Positions 52,134-60,755 of a stretch of DNA of 64,000 nucleotides are shown here, one piece after another. How positions within the stretch are numbered: the first letter of the stretch is position 1; the number at the start of each line of letters is the position of its first letter. The notes beneath the pieces were generated by a model that searched no databases, had not been told where the DNA came from, and saw only the letters and a list, made by a program, of their open reading frames with translations. A program made the position numbers and the translations under genes. Source of the DNA: Mesorhizobium sp. CU3. GTDB lineage: Bacteria; Pseudomonadota; Alphaproteobacteria; Rhizobiales; Rhizobiaceae. The DNA lies in the NCBI RefSeq assembly GCF_006442965.1, contig NZ_VFWX01000016.1:83153-147152 (forward strand), read 5' to 3'.

Positions 52134-52469
52134 ATGGAAACGACGAAGCAAGAACCGACCAACGCGCGCCAGGCTTTCGGCGATCTCGCCCCTCACCTGG
52201 CCGATATCACCGACAAGGTGCTGTTCGGCGATGTCTGGGAACATCCGGGCCTGTCGCCGCGCGACCGCAGCCTGGTGACGATCACCAGCCTGATCTCGCT
52301 CTACCGCCTCAACGAGATGCCGTTCCACCTGAAGCGGGCGTTGGAGAATGGCGTGACCCGCGACGAGATCATCGCGGCGATCACCCACCTCGCCTTCTAT
52401 GCCGGCTGGCCGCCGGCAATGAGCGCGCTGCAGGCTGCCCGCAAGGTTTTCGACGAGGCTCAACAATGA
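52134..52469 (+). CDS. Carboxymuconolactone decarboxylase family protein
   Basis: The protein has 111 residues. It has LSPRDRSLVTITSLISLYRLNEMPFHLKRALENGVTRDEIIAAITHLAFYAGWPPAMSALQ, the complete CMD domain. The AhpD-type CxxC is absent, so it is more like the gamma-carboxymuconolactone decarboxylase group. The function is not established. Its stop overlaps the DUF2255 gene start by four bases. Confidence 0.9.
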   Translation: METTKQEPTNARQAFGDLAPHLADITDKVLFGDVWEHPGLSPRDRSLVTITSLISLYRLNEMPFHLKRALENGVTRDEIIAAITHLAFYAGWPPAMSALQAARKVFDEAQQ

Positions 52470-52840
52470 TGGCCTGGGCTCGAGACGAATTGGAAAAGAT
52501 CGCGGGTGCCGACGACCTGCACATCTCGCCGCTCCGCGAGGACGGCAAGACCCATGGAACCCCGACCTGGATATGGTCGGTGGCGGTGGACGGCGGGCTT
52601 TTCGTGCGCGCCTATAATGGACGCAATTCCCGCTGGCACCGGGCAGCCATGCGGCAGAAAGCCGGCCGCGTCATCGCCGCCGGGCTGACAAAGGACGTCG
52701 CCTTCGAGCCTGTCGAAGGAGCGATGAACGACCGCATCGATGCGGCCTACCGGGCCAAGTATCGCGGCAGCCCTTATCTCGGACCCATGATCGGCGACCG
52801 CGCGCGCGACGCGACGGTCCAGATCACCCCAATCGATTGA
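52466..52840 (+). CDS. DUF2255 family protein
   Basis: The protein has 124 residues. The start is ATG at 52466, overlapping the CMD gene stop. It contains GTPTWIWSVAVDGGLFVRAYNGRNSRWHRAAMRQKAGRV, a conserved strand pattern of DUF2255 proteins related to flavin-binding split-barrel folds. Catalysis is unproved. It is in a run of three small oxidoreductase-type genes (CMD, DUF2255, aldo/keto reductase). Confidence 0.88.
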   Translation: MMAWARDELEKIAGADDLHISPLREDGKTHGTPTWIWSVAVDGGLFVRAYNGRNSRWHRAAMRQKAGRVIAAGLTKDVAFEPVEGAMNDRIDAAYRAKYRGSPYLGPMIGDRARDATVQITPID

Positions 52841-52851
52841 AGGAGACGGCA

Positions 52852-53841
52852 ATGCAGAAACGCAAACTGGGCCAAGGCCTTGAAGTATCGGCGCTTTCGC
52901 TCGGCGCCATGGGTTACGGCAAATCGCGCGATATCCCCGATCGCAAGGAGATGATCGGCGTGCTGCGCGCCGCGGTCGATCTCGGCATGGACTTCTTCGA
53001 TACAGCCGAAGTCTACGGCCCATGGACGAATGAGGAGATGGTCGCCGAGGCCTTCGCCGGAATGCGCGACAAGGTCAAGATCGCCACCAAGTTCGGCTGG
53101 AACATCGACCAGGCCACCGGAGAGCATCGCGGCGGCGTGAACAGCAAGCCGGCCCAGATCCGCAGCGCCGTCGAAGGCAGCCTGCGTCGCCTGAAGACCG
53201 ATCATATCGACCTCTACTACCAGCACCGCGTCGATCCTGACGTGCCGATGGAAGAGGTGGCGGGCACGGTCGCCGACCTGATTTCGCAGGGCAAGGTCCG
53301 CTATTTCGGACTGTCGGAGGCGGGCGCGCAATCCATACGCCGCGCCCATGCCGTGCAGCCGCTCGCCGCGCTCCAGAGCGAATACTCGCTGTGGACGCGC
53401 GAGCCGGAAACCGAGATCCTGCCGACGCTGGAAGAGCTCGGCATCGGCCTTGTGCCGTTCAGCCCGCTCGGCAAAGGTTTCCTGACCGGCACGATCGACG
53501 CCGGCACCAACTTCAACGACCTCGATTTCCGCAACAAGATCCCGCGCTTCTCAGCCAATGCGCGGCAGGCCAACCAGGCGCTGGTCGATCTGATCCGCAA
53601 GATCGGCGAGCGGCATCAGGCCACCCCCGCACAGGTGGCGCTGGCATGGCTGCTGGCCAAAAAAACCTGGATCGTTCCGCTGTTCGGCACGCGCAGGCGC
53701 GAGCGGCTGGAGGAAAACATCGGCGCGCTCGCCGTCGAGTTGACGCCGCATGATCTGCGGGACATCGAAGCCGCCAGCCGGACAATCGCGATCAAGGGCG
53801 ACCGCTATCCGCCGGAGATGATGGCGCATGTCGGGCTTTAG
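52852..53841 (+). CDS. Aldo/keto reductase
   Basis: The protein has 329 residues from the ATG at 52852, with AAGGAGA upstream. AKR catalytic landmarks are DFFDTAEVYGPWTNEEMV (Asp and Tyr), IATKFGW (Lys), and LYYQHRVDPDVPMEEV (His). The NADPH site is in IVPLFGTRRRERLEENIGAL. It reduces an aldehyde or ketone with NADPH. It is probably cotranscribed with the CMD and DUF2255 genes. Confidence 0.92.
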   Translation: MQKRKLGQGLEVSALSLGAMGYGKSRDIPDRKEMIGVLRAAVDLGMDFFDTAEVYGPWTNEEMVAEAFAGMRDKVKIATKFGWNIDQATGEHRGGVNSKPAQIRSAVEGSLRRLKTDHIDLYYQHRVDPDVPMEEVAGTVADLISQGKVRYFGLSEAGAQSIRRAHAVQPLAALQSEYSLWTREPETEILPTLEELGIGLVPFSPLGKGFLTGTIDAGTNFNDLDFRNKIPRFSANARQANQALVDLIRKIGERHQATPAQVALAWLLAKKTWIVPLFGTRRRERLEENIGALAVELTPHDLRDIEAASRTIAIKGDRYPPEMMAHVGL

Positions 53842-53977
53842 CCGCCCGCGCCGCCTGTGATGCTGCGCCAACGCAAGCACCGCGCTGGAGTAGCGCAGCC
53901 CTTGCTTTCGACCGTATAGCAGGCTTGGCGGTTCGGCTGGGGCGGAGCCGCCCCCACGCAAAGCAAGCCTATAGCTC

Positions 53978-54874
53978 ATGGCCGATGTCGTCATCCTCGA
54001 AAGCCGCGAAAGGGTGCTGGCCGGCATCCTATTCACGGCGGCCGCCTACTTCCTGTTTTCGGCGCAGGATGCCTCGATCAAGCTTCTGGTCGCCGGCATG
54101 AGCGTGTGGCAGATCATGTTCTTCCGCTCGATCACCGTGCTCGTCGCCTGCGGTGCCATCGGCGGCAGGCGGCTGTTTGCCGATACGATCGCCTCGCCGA
54201 TCGTCAGGCCGATGCTGGTGCGCAGCGCCTTCACGCTGGCGGCGTGGCTCTGCTACTACAATGCCGCGCGTTCGCTGCAGCTCGCCGAACTCACCACCAT
54301 CTATTACGCGGCCCCCATCATCGTCACCGTGCTGTCGGTGCTGATCCTGGGCGAGAGGGTGCCGCTGCTGCGCTGGATCGCGGTGTTCATCGGTTTCATC
54401 GGCGTCTTCATCGCCTGCGATCCGACGCGGCTCGGCATCTCCCTCCCGGTGCTGCTGGTGCTGGCGGCGGCGGTGTTTTGGGGCATCGCCGTGGTGCTGA
54501 TGCGCAAGACCGCCATACAGGAGCGCACGACCATCCTGCTGGTGCTCAACAATTTCTATTTCCTGCTGTTCTCCGCCGTACCGGCGCTTTTGTGGTGGCA
54601 CATGCCGGACGCCACGCAGCTCCTGCTGCTCATCGGCGTCGGCGGGCTCGGCGGCCTGGCGCAATACATGCTGTTCGAAGGCATGAAGCGCGCGCCGGTG
54701 TCGATCGTGGCGCCCTTCGAGTACACCTCGCTGGTGTGGGCCTTCGCGCTGGGCTACGCCATCTGGAGCGACGTGCCGCGCGCTGAGGTGTTCGCGGGCG
54801 CGGCCTTAATCATCGGCGCCGGCCTGCTGGTGGTCGGCAACGAACGTTTTCGCAAGCGGAGCGAGGCCTCATGA
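53978..54874 (+). CDS. EamA/DMT-family transporter
   Basis: The protein has 298 residues and ten predicted membrane helices in two EamA repeats, the first covering about residues 10-145 and the second about residues 155-290. Helices such as ILGERVPLLRWIAVFIGFIGVFIAC mark the repeat end. It exports a metabolite, but the substrate is unknown. It shares direction and family with the next gene, 37 bases downstream. Confidence 0.9.
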   Translation: MADVVILESRERVLAGILFTAAAYFLFSAQDASIKLLVAGMSVWQIMFFRSITVLVACGAIGGRRLFADTIASPIVRPMLVRSAFTLAAWLCYYNAARSLQLAELTTIYYAAPIIVTVLSVLILGERVPLLRWIAVFIGFIGVFIACDPTRLGISLPVLLVLAAAVFWGIAVVLMRKTAIQERTTILLVLNNFYFLLFSAVPALLWWHMPDATQLLLLIGVGGLGGLAQYMLFEGMKRAPVSIVAPFEYTSLVWAFALGYAIWSDVPRAEVFAGAALIIGAGLLVVGNERFRKRSEAS

Positions 54875-54911
54875 CAGAAGGCTGTCAGCAGCGGGGACAT
54901 AGTCTGACGCC

Positions 54912-55829
54912 ATGACGGATACGCTCGACATGCCCGAAAAGCTTCAGTCCCCCGCCGCCAAGCTCGCGGCAGAGCGGACGCTCGGCATCGTGCTGGTATC
55001 GGCCTCAGCCATCGCCTTCGCGCTGACCGGCGTTTTGACCAAATCGATCCATGCCGATCCGCTGACCATTACATGCTGGCGCGGTTTTTTCGGCTCGATC
55101 CTCATCACCCTTTATGTGCTGTGGCGCCGCCGCCGTTCGGATGGGCGCGAGAGTCTGCGGCTCGGCTGGCGCGGCTGGCTGCTGGCCATCGAGGGCGCAG
55201 CGGCCAGCATCGCCTTCATCTCGGCGTTCAAATACACTTATGTCGCCAATGTCGCGGTGATCTATGCCACGTCGCCCTTCATCGCCGCCCTTCTCGCCTT
55301 CCTCCTGGTGCGCGAGAAAATCCGGCTGCAGACCATGCTTGCGGCTTGTGTCTCGCTGTGCGGCGTCGCCATCATGGTCGGCACCGGCCTCGGCAACGGC
55401 CATCTGTTCGGCGACGGGCTGGCGCTTTTGATGACCGCCGGCAGCGCGCTCTACATGATCATGGTGCGCGCTTTTCGCGACTCGCCGGTGGTCTGGGCGG
55501 GCGCCGTCTCGGCCTTCCTGCTCTTCGTGCTCGGGTGGTTCGTCACCGATCCGCTGGCGGTCTCGGCCCGCGACGTCGTGCTGCTCGCCGCCTTCGGCTG
55601 CTCCTTCGCCATGGCCTCGATCTTGTGGACGGAAGGCTCGCGTCTCATTCCAGCCGCCGAAGCCGGCCTGCTCGGCTCGGCCGAAGTGCCCTTCGCCATC
55701 CTGTTCGCGCTGGTTTTCCTCGGCGAGATACCGCCAATGGCCAGCATCATCGGCGGCGCCATCGTGCTTTGCGCGGTTTTCGCCCATGCCGGACGCGATT
55801 GGACGAAGGCGAAATCGGCGCGGTCGTAA
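54912..55829 (+). CDS. EamA/DMT-family transporter, second copy
   Basis: The protein has 305 residues in two EamA repeats of five helices. The pair with the preceding gene looks like an old tandem duplication, because helix order agrees but the sequences are clearly diverged (for example SVLILGERVPLLRW versus AFLLVREKIRLQTM). The substrate is unknown. A terminator follows. Confidence 0.9.
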   Translation: MTDTLDMPEKLQSPAAKLAAERTLGIVLVSASAIAFALTGVLTKSIHADPLTITCWRGFFGSILITLYVLWRRRRSDGRESLRLGWRGWLLAIEGAAASIAFISAFKYTYVANVAVIYATSPFIAALLAFLLVREKIRLQTMLAACVSLCGVAIMVGTGLGNGHLFGDGLALLMTAGSALYMIMVRAFRDSPVVWAGAVSAFLLFVLGWFVTDPLAVSARDVVLLAAFGCSFAMASILWTEGSRLIPAAEAGLLGSAEVPFAILFALVFLGEIPPMASIIGGAIVLCAVFAHAGRDWTKAKSARS

Positions 55830-55932
55830 AATTATTTTGCCAGTCACGGAACCATCATCCGACTCAGGCATTGTTAGCTCGACGGGTCACCCCCCCAAGT
55901 CCCCCCAAACCCCTCGACCCGTCTGACTAGAA

Positions 55933-55959
55933 GCCGACCTGCAAAATGGTCGGCTTTTT
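55933..55959 (+). terminator. Terminator between EamA and LysR genes
   Basis: GCCGACC (55933-55939) pairs with GGTCGGC (55948-55954), followed by TTTTT. It lies 104 bases after the second transporter and nine bases before the converging LysR gene. Confidence 0.8.
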
Positions 55960-55967
55960 CTTTGCCC

Positions 55968-56819
55968 TTAAGGCACTGCCAGATCGGCACCGAGCAGCTC
56001 CGCCAGATCTCGCGCCGGGCGGGGCGCTTCGCGGCCGAGCCGGATGGCGAAGTCGGCCATCGGCAGCTGCGGCAGGTCGAGCTCGTAGGGTGCTTCCACA
56101 ATGCCAGAATGAGCAAAGCGCCGCGTGCGCGGCGTCAGCGCGATGCCGGCATTGACCGCGCTGCGCAGGCCGGCAAGGCTGGCGCTGCCGGCGGCGATGC
56201 GATAGCGGCGGCCGGCGGCATCGAGCGCGTTCAGCGCGGCCTCGCGGAAGCCGCAATAGGGATCGAGCAGCGCCAGCGGCACCGCTTCCTGCCGTGCCGC
56301 CAGCCCTTTGTCCGAGCAGAGCCACAGCATCGGCTCGCTGATCAGCGCCACCTCGTCGGGCGACGGCGTCTGGCGCATGGTGATCGCGACGTCGAGCTGC
56401 CCCGCTTGCAGCGCCGCGCCGAGCTCCTGCGAGCGGCCGACGCGCAGTTCGATGCGCACGCGCGGATGGCTGGCGGCAAAGGCGCGCAGAAGGTCCGGCA
56501 GGCCGTGATCGGCGAAATCCTGCGTGGTGCCGATGGCGATGCGGCCGCCGGCGCGCGCGCCCTTCAGCGCCAGCCAGGCCTCCGTGTGGACGGCAAGGAT
56601 GCGCCTGGCATGGCAGACAAGGTCCTCGCCGGCCGGCGTCAGGCCGCGCCCCCTGCCCTGCGGCGTGAGCAGCGGCTCGCCGACGATCTCCTCCAGCCGC
56701 TGCATCTGCGCGGTCACCGCGGAAGGCGTGCGGCCGACGGCGGACGCCGCCTTGGCCAGCGAGCCGCCATCGACGAAAGCGAGGAAGGTTTTCAGGAGAT
56801 CGGGATCGAGCGTTTCCAT
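55968..56819 (-). CDS. LysR-family transcriptional regulator
   Basis: The protein has 283 residues. The DNA-binding part is LDPDLLKTFLAFVDGGSLAKAASAVGRTPSAVTAQMQRLEEIVGEPLLTPQGRGRGLTPAGE. A ligand domain follows from about residue 90. It is divergent from a tautomerase gene and has a T-N11-A palindrome immediately upstream of its ATG, so it may control itself and the tautomerase. The ligand is unknown. Confidence 0.9.
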   Translation of the reverse strand: METLDPDLLKTFLAFVDGGSLAKAASAVGRTPSAVTAQMQRLEEIVGEPLLTPQGRGRGLTPAGEDLVCHARRILAVHTEAWLALKGARAGGRIAIGTTQDFADHGLPDLLRAFAASHPRVRIELRVGRSQELGAALQAGQLDVAITMRQTPSPDEVALISEPMLWLCSDKGLAARQEAVPLALLDPYCGFREAALNALDAAGRRYRIAAGSASLAGLRSAVNAGIALTPRTRRFAHSGIVEAPYELDLPQLPMADFAIRLGREAPRPARDLAELLGADLAVP

Positions 56820-56820
56820 A

Positions 56821-56837
56821 CTTCGACACTATCGAAG
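56821..56837. promoter_or_regulatory. Candidate LysR operator
   Basis: CTTCGA and TCGAAG form perfect 6-base arms around CACTA, containing a T-N11-A (56823 to 56835). It begins one base upstream of the LysR ATG, in the 112-base divergent region. Confidence 0.5.
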
Positions 56838-56931
56838 CATTTGTCAAAAACAATTCGATTTTTTTGATGCAATGACGATGGCATGGTCTCTCCATCGAAG
56901 GCGCGACGCGCCGAACCAAAGGAGAGAAAGG

Positions 56932-57342
56932 ATGCCCATCATCAATGTCAGTGTCACCAGCAAGCCGGACGCCAAGCTGTCCGCTTCCATCGCCATGGAG
57001 ATCACCGAAATCACCGCCAGGGAGTTGCGCAAGGATCCGACGATCACGGCGGTCGCCGTCAACTACATCGATCCGCAGCATTGGTTCGCCGGCGGCAAGT
57101 CGCTGGCCGAGCACGGCACCAACACCTTCTGGCTGGACATCAAGGTCGTCGACGGCACCAACACCAAGCTGGAGCTCGAGGCCTATCTCAGGGCGATCTT
57201 CGCCGCTTTCGAGCGGCTGCTCGGCGGCGTGCATGGGGAAAGCTATGCGCTGGTGCACGAAGTGCCGGCGGCCGCCTACGGCTTCGGCGGCAAGAGCCAG
57301 GAGTTCCGCTTCATCAGCGGGAGATTGAAGGCTGCGGCGTAG
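56932..57342 (+). CDS. Tautomerase-family protein (4-oxalocrotonate tautomerase-like)
   Basis: The protein has 136 residues. After removal of Met the N-terminus is Pro, as required by the family (MPIINVSVTSKPD). Two 4-OT-like units are fused, the second starting around residue 60 (NTFWLDIKVVDGTNTKLE). An AAAGGAGAG ribosome site precedes the ATG. It is divergent from the LysR gene. The substrate is unknown. Confidence 0.85.
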   Translation: MPIINVSVTSKPDAKLSASIAMEITEITARELRKDPTITAVAVNYIDPQHWFAGGKSLAEHGTNTFWLDIKVVDGTNTKLELEAYLRAIFAAFERLLGGVHGESYALVHEVPAAAYGFGGKSQEFRFISGRLKAAA

Positions 57343-57373
57343 AGCATTTTGCGTGCCTTCCCCGATCGGGCGG

Positions 57374-57880
57374 CTATCCCGCAGGAGGATGAAGCCTCGT
57401 ATCCAGGGCGAAATCCTCCTGGAGATGCAGCCTATAACGGCCGGTCGCCCGTCCAGGGTCGAACACTAGGTTCCAGCTGTGCTGGGATACCGCGCTCGGA
57501 ATGAGAACGAAGGGATGCTGCGCCAGCAGACCATCGCCGAACTGCTGCTGTCCCGCGCCGGGAATGCCGGGACGCAGCCAGTTGGCGTTCGGAACATCAC
57601 CCGTTTGCACGACATGGATCTTCGACGGATCGGTGATTTCGAACGCCGTCAACACATGAGGAACGGTATCGAGCGTGCGAAACCCCTTATGGACCGCAAC
57701 CTCCAGAATGGCGGTCGACGGGTCGACGGACGCATAGACGGCCCTGACGCCTTTGCTGTTCCACCGTCCTCCGAGTTTGAAGGCTCCCTCGCCGCTGTCC
57801 CAGCTTGCCTGGAAGCGCTTGTGATCAAGTCTCCAGCCGAGGACTTCTCCCGTTCCAAGAGAACCCGGCAAGGGCGTCAC
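57374..57880 (-). CDS. RES-domain toxin
   Basis: The protein has 168 residues from a GTG at 57880 overlapping the antitoxin stop as GTGA. The RES signature is visible in EGAFKLGGRWNSKGVRAVYASVDPSTAILEVAVHKGF, with arginine, tyrosine and glutamate as likely active-site residues. RES toxins such as ParT, MbcT or Res deplete NAD or ADP-ribosylate targets (family knowledge). It is encoded after its Xre/MbcA/ParS-like antitoxin. Confidence 0.9.
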   Translation of the reverse strand: MTPLPGSLGTGEVLGWRLDHKRFQASWDSGEGAFKLGGRWNSKGVRAVYASVDPSTAILEVAVHKGFRTLDTVPHVLTAFEITDPSKIHVVQTGDVPNANWLRPGIPGAGQQQFGDGLLAQHPFVLIPSAVSQHSWNLVFDPGRATGRYRLHLQEDFALDTRLHPPAG

Positions 57881-58362
57881 GCGTAGACACCATAGTCGAG
57901 CCGCTCGAGGAATTCCTGGACGAGGATAGTGCCCGCCGCCGTGGCCAGGAGATCGATCGGGCGCCGGTTGTCCAAGCCCATGGCGGGCTCGATCATCCAT
58001 TTCTCCGCCGCTTCCTGAGTGCCAAGAACGGACGTTGCCTTGGTGAGAACCCTGGCGAAATTCCAGGTCCTGGAGCCTTGTTCGCGATTGAGCGTCCTGG
58101 AATGATCCGACTTGTGCCGCTGAAATGTCCGCTCGCTCATGCCGAATGCCGCCTCGAAGGCATCCGCATCGATGACGGTCAGTTGCTTGACAAGGCTTTC
58201 CAGGGCCTCGCTTGGAATTCCATGCAGGATCATTTCATGCGCTTCGAGCGGGCTGGATATGGAGGATCCAAGGACCTTCGGCCCGCCGAACAAGTCGACC
58301 AGCCGTTCGAACTCCGGCTCCATGTGTGGCGCTTCGACAAACCCTGTCGGGAAACTGGCCAT
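57877..58362 (-). CDS. MbcA/ParS/Xre-type antitoxin
   Basis: The protein has 161 residues. It contains LVKQLTVIDADAFEAAFGMSERTFQRHKSDHSRTLNREQGSRTWNFARVLTKATSVLGTQEAAEKWMIEPAMGLDNRRPIDLLATAAGTILVQEFL, which matches the antitoxin family with a degenerate helix-turn-helix and the ParS toxin-binding C-terminus. It precedes the RES toxin, and the start and stop overlap by four bases. Candidate operators lie upstream at 58376-58406. Confidence 0.9.
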   Translation of the reverse strand: MASFPTGFVEAPHMEPEFERLVDLFGGPKVLGSSISSPLEAHEMILHGIPSEALESLVKQLTVIDADAFEAAFGMSERTFQRHKSDHSRTLNREQGSRTWNFARVLTKATSVLGTQEAAEKWMIEPAMGLDNRRPIDLLATAAGTILVQEFLERLDYGVYA

Positions 58363-58375
58363 ATCATTTCTCCGT

Positions 58376-58406
58376 CACGTGTCACTTTATTTACGACATG
58401 TGTCAT
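58376..58406. promoter_or_regulatory. Candidate operator of the RES/Xre module
   Basis: CACGTGTCAC (58376-58385) and CATGTGTCAT (58397-58406) match at eight of ten positions and are 21 bases apart, two helical turns. They lie 14 bases upstream of the antitoxin ATG. Confidence 0.5.
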
Positions 58407-58528
58407 GGCTTTTCAAGTGGCGATCGAGGCAGGCTTCAGCCCGCATTGACCTTCCCCCGACTTCCGCTACCCTCTGCGGCGAAAGCGGCCGCTCAAGAGC
58501 CGCGTCGAGGAGACTGGGAGAGAGCGGC

Positions 58529-60751
58529 ATGATCCTGACCCTGGCGCTGCTGGCGGGCCTCGTCTTTGCCTGGCTGCTGATCGGCGCGATCGAGACCTTC
58601 CGGCTCGATTTGCGCTTCACCCAGGCGCTGCTCTATGTGCCGTTCAAGCTCGTCTACCGCATCGCCGACGAGCGCATCCGCATTGCCCGCGCGGCGCAGG
58701 CGCCGGTGATCTATGTGGTCTCGCATCAGTCGCGCATCGAGCCGGCGCTGATGCTGTCGCTGCTGCCGGACGACACGCTGCACATCCTCGACGATGCCTC
58801 GGCGCGCTCGCCCTGGCTGGAACCATGGCGCGAGATTGGCCGCACGATCGCCTTCAACGCCGAGCATGTCTTCGTCAGCCGACGGCTGGTGCGCGTCTTG
58901 AAGGGCAAGGGACGGCTCGCCGTCTATCTGCCTGACGACGTCGAGCCGGACGTGAAATCCTTCCGCCTCTTCCGCGCCATTACCCGCATCGCCATGCAGG
59001 CCGACGCCCGCATCGTGCCGATCTTCGTCGCCGGCGCGCGCGACCTGCCGTCGTCGCTGACGCAGAAGGAGAAGGCGCCGCGGCACTGGTTCCCGAGCCT
59101 CTCGATCAGCGTGCTGGAGCCGATGACGATTGCCGAACTCGCGGCGCGCAATCCGGACATGGCCTCCAACACCAACGCGCTGTTCGACCGTTTCGCCGAG
59201 GCGCGGCTTTTCGGCACCGATCTAGACCGCGGCCTCTTCCTTGCCATGCGTGACGCCGCCGACCGCATCGGTCCGTCACGCCCGATCGTCGAGGACGTGA
59301 TCTCGGGTTCGCTCAGCTACCGCAAGCTGTTCATCGGCGCCCGCGTGCTCGGCCGCCGCTTCGAGGCGGTGACGGCGCCGGGCGAAGCGGTCGGTGTGCT
59401 TTTGCCCAATGCCAACGGCGTGGTGCTGACTTTCGTCGGCCTGATCTCGGCTGGCCGCGTGGCGGCGATGATCAACTACACCGCCGGCCCGGCCAGCGTC
59501 ACCGCGGCGGTCCGCACCGCCGTCATCCGCACCGTGGTGTCGTCCCGCGCCTTCATCGAGAAGGCGGCCATCGACGACATCGTCGCCGCCGTCGAGGCGG
59601 GTGGCGCAAAGATGCTCTGGCTGGAGGATATCCGCGCCGGCGTGACGACGCTGGACAAGGTCGCGGCCGCACTTTTGTGGCGGCTCCCGCTGCAGCGGCA
59701 GCAGGCCGCGAAACCGGCGGTGATCCTGTTCACTTCGGGTTCGGAAGGCACGCCTAAGGCGGTGGTGCTGTCCAACCGCAATCTGCTCGCCAATGTCATG
59801 CAGGCCGAGGCGCGCGTCTCCGTCTCGCCGGCCGACATCCTGCTCAACGTGCTGCCGGTGTTCCATTCCTTCGGGCTGACCGGCGGCACCATCCTGCCGC
59901 TGGTGCTGGGAATAAAGCTGTTCCTCTACCCCTCGCCGCTGCACTACAAGATCATCCCGGAGATCGCGCGCAAGGTGAAGCCGACCGTGATGTTCGGCAC
60001 CGACACTTTCCTCGCCAACTACGCCCGCACCGCCAAGGACGGCGACTTCTCCAGCCTGCGCTTCGTCGTCGCCGGTGCGGAAGCGGTGAAGCCGGAGACG
60101 CGGCGCACCTATCGCGACCGATTCCAGGCTTCCATCGTCGAAGGGTTCGGCCTGACCGAAGCGGCGCCGGTGGTGGCGGTGAACACCGCCATCCATGGCC
60201 GCGACGGCAGCGTCGGACGGCCGCTGCCGGCGATCCGCATGAAGCTGGAGCCGGTCGAAGGGATCGCCGAAGGCGGCCGGCTGTGGCTCGATGGACCGAA
60301 CATGATGATGGGCTATATGACCGCCGACAGGCCCGGCGAGTTGCAGCCGCTGGAAGGCTGGCACGACACCGGCGACATCGTGTCGATCGACCGCGAAGGC
60401 TTCGTCACCATCCGCGGCCGGGCCAAACGCTTCGCCAAGATCGCCGGCGAGATGGTGTCGCTGGGCGCGGTCGAGATGCTGGTGCAGTCGCTGTGGCCGG
60501 AAGAGCGGCACGCGGCGGTGGCGGTGCCCGACAAGAGGCGCGGCGAGCGCATCGTGCTGGTCACCACCGCCGATGACGCCAACCCGGAAGAGCTGCGCCA
60601 GTTCGGCAAGAAGGCGGGTGCAGCGGAACTGATGGTGCCGAACGACATCATCAAGGTGGACGAGATCCCGGTGCTCGGCTCGGGCAAGACGGATTACATC
60701 TCGGCGCGCAAGCTGGCGATCGACCGGCTGGGGCTGAGCGCGGCGGCGTAG
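58529..60751 (+). CDS. Acyltransferase/AMP-ligase fusion (Aas-like)
   Basis: The protein has 740 residues from the ATG at 58529, with GGAGAGAG upstream. After one membrane helix (TLALLAGLVFAWLLIGAIETF) comes a PlsC-like acyltransferase domain with SHQSRIEP near residue 67, HX4E in place of the usual HX4D. An AMP-ligase domain follows, with TSGSEGTPKA near residue 404 and the DTGDIVSIDREGFVTIRGRAKRFAKI region. The order resembles E. coli Aas, which reacylates lysophospholipids. The in-frame extension upstream overlaps the antitoxin region and is not used. Confidence 0.86.
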   Translation: MILTLALLAGLVFAWLLIGAIETFRLDLRFTQALLYVPFKLVYRIADERIRIARAAQAPVIYVVSHQSRIEPALMLSLLPDDTLHILDDASARSPWLEPWREIGRTIAFNAEHVFVSRRLVRVLKGKGRLAVYLPDDVEPDVKSFRLFRAITRIAMQADARIVPIFVAGARDLPSSLTQKEKAPRHWFPSLSISVLEPMTIAELAARNPDMASNTNALFDRFAEARLFGTDLDRGLFLAMRDAADRIGPSRPIVEDVISGSLSYRKLFIGARVLGRRFEAVTAPGEAVGVLLPNANGVVLTFVGLISAGRVAAMINYTAGPASVTAAVRTAVIRTVVSSRAFIEKAAIDDIVAAVEAGGAKMLWLEDIRAGVTTLDKVAAALLWRLPLQRQQAAKPAVILFTSGSEGTPKAVVLSNRNLLANVMQAEARVSVSPADILLNVLPVFHSFGLTGGTILPLVLGIKLFLYPSPLHYKIIPEIARKVKPTVMFGTDTFLANYARTAKDGDFSSLRFVVAGAEAVKPETRRTYRDRFQASIVEGFGLTEAAPVVAVNTAIHGRDGSVGRPLPAIRMKLEPVEGIAEGGRLWLDGPNMMMGYMTADRPGELQPLEGWHDTGDIVSIDREGFVTIRGRAKRFAKIAGEMVSLGAVEMLVQSLWPEERHAAVAVPDKRRGERIVLVTTADDANPEELRQFGKKAGAAELMVPNDIIKVDEIPVLGSGKTDYISARKLAIDRLGLSAAA

Positions 60752-60755
60752 CGCC

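Noticed and set aside
53978..55829. Tandem EamA genes as a two-subunit transporter
   Set aside because: Each protein has ten helices and two full repeats, so each can work alone. They look like diverged duplicates.
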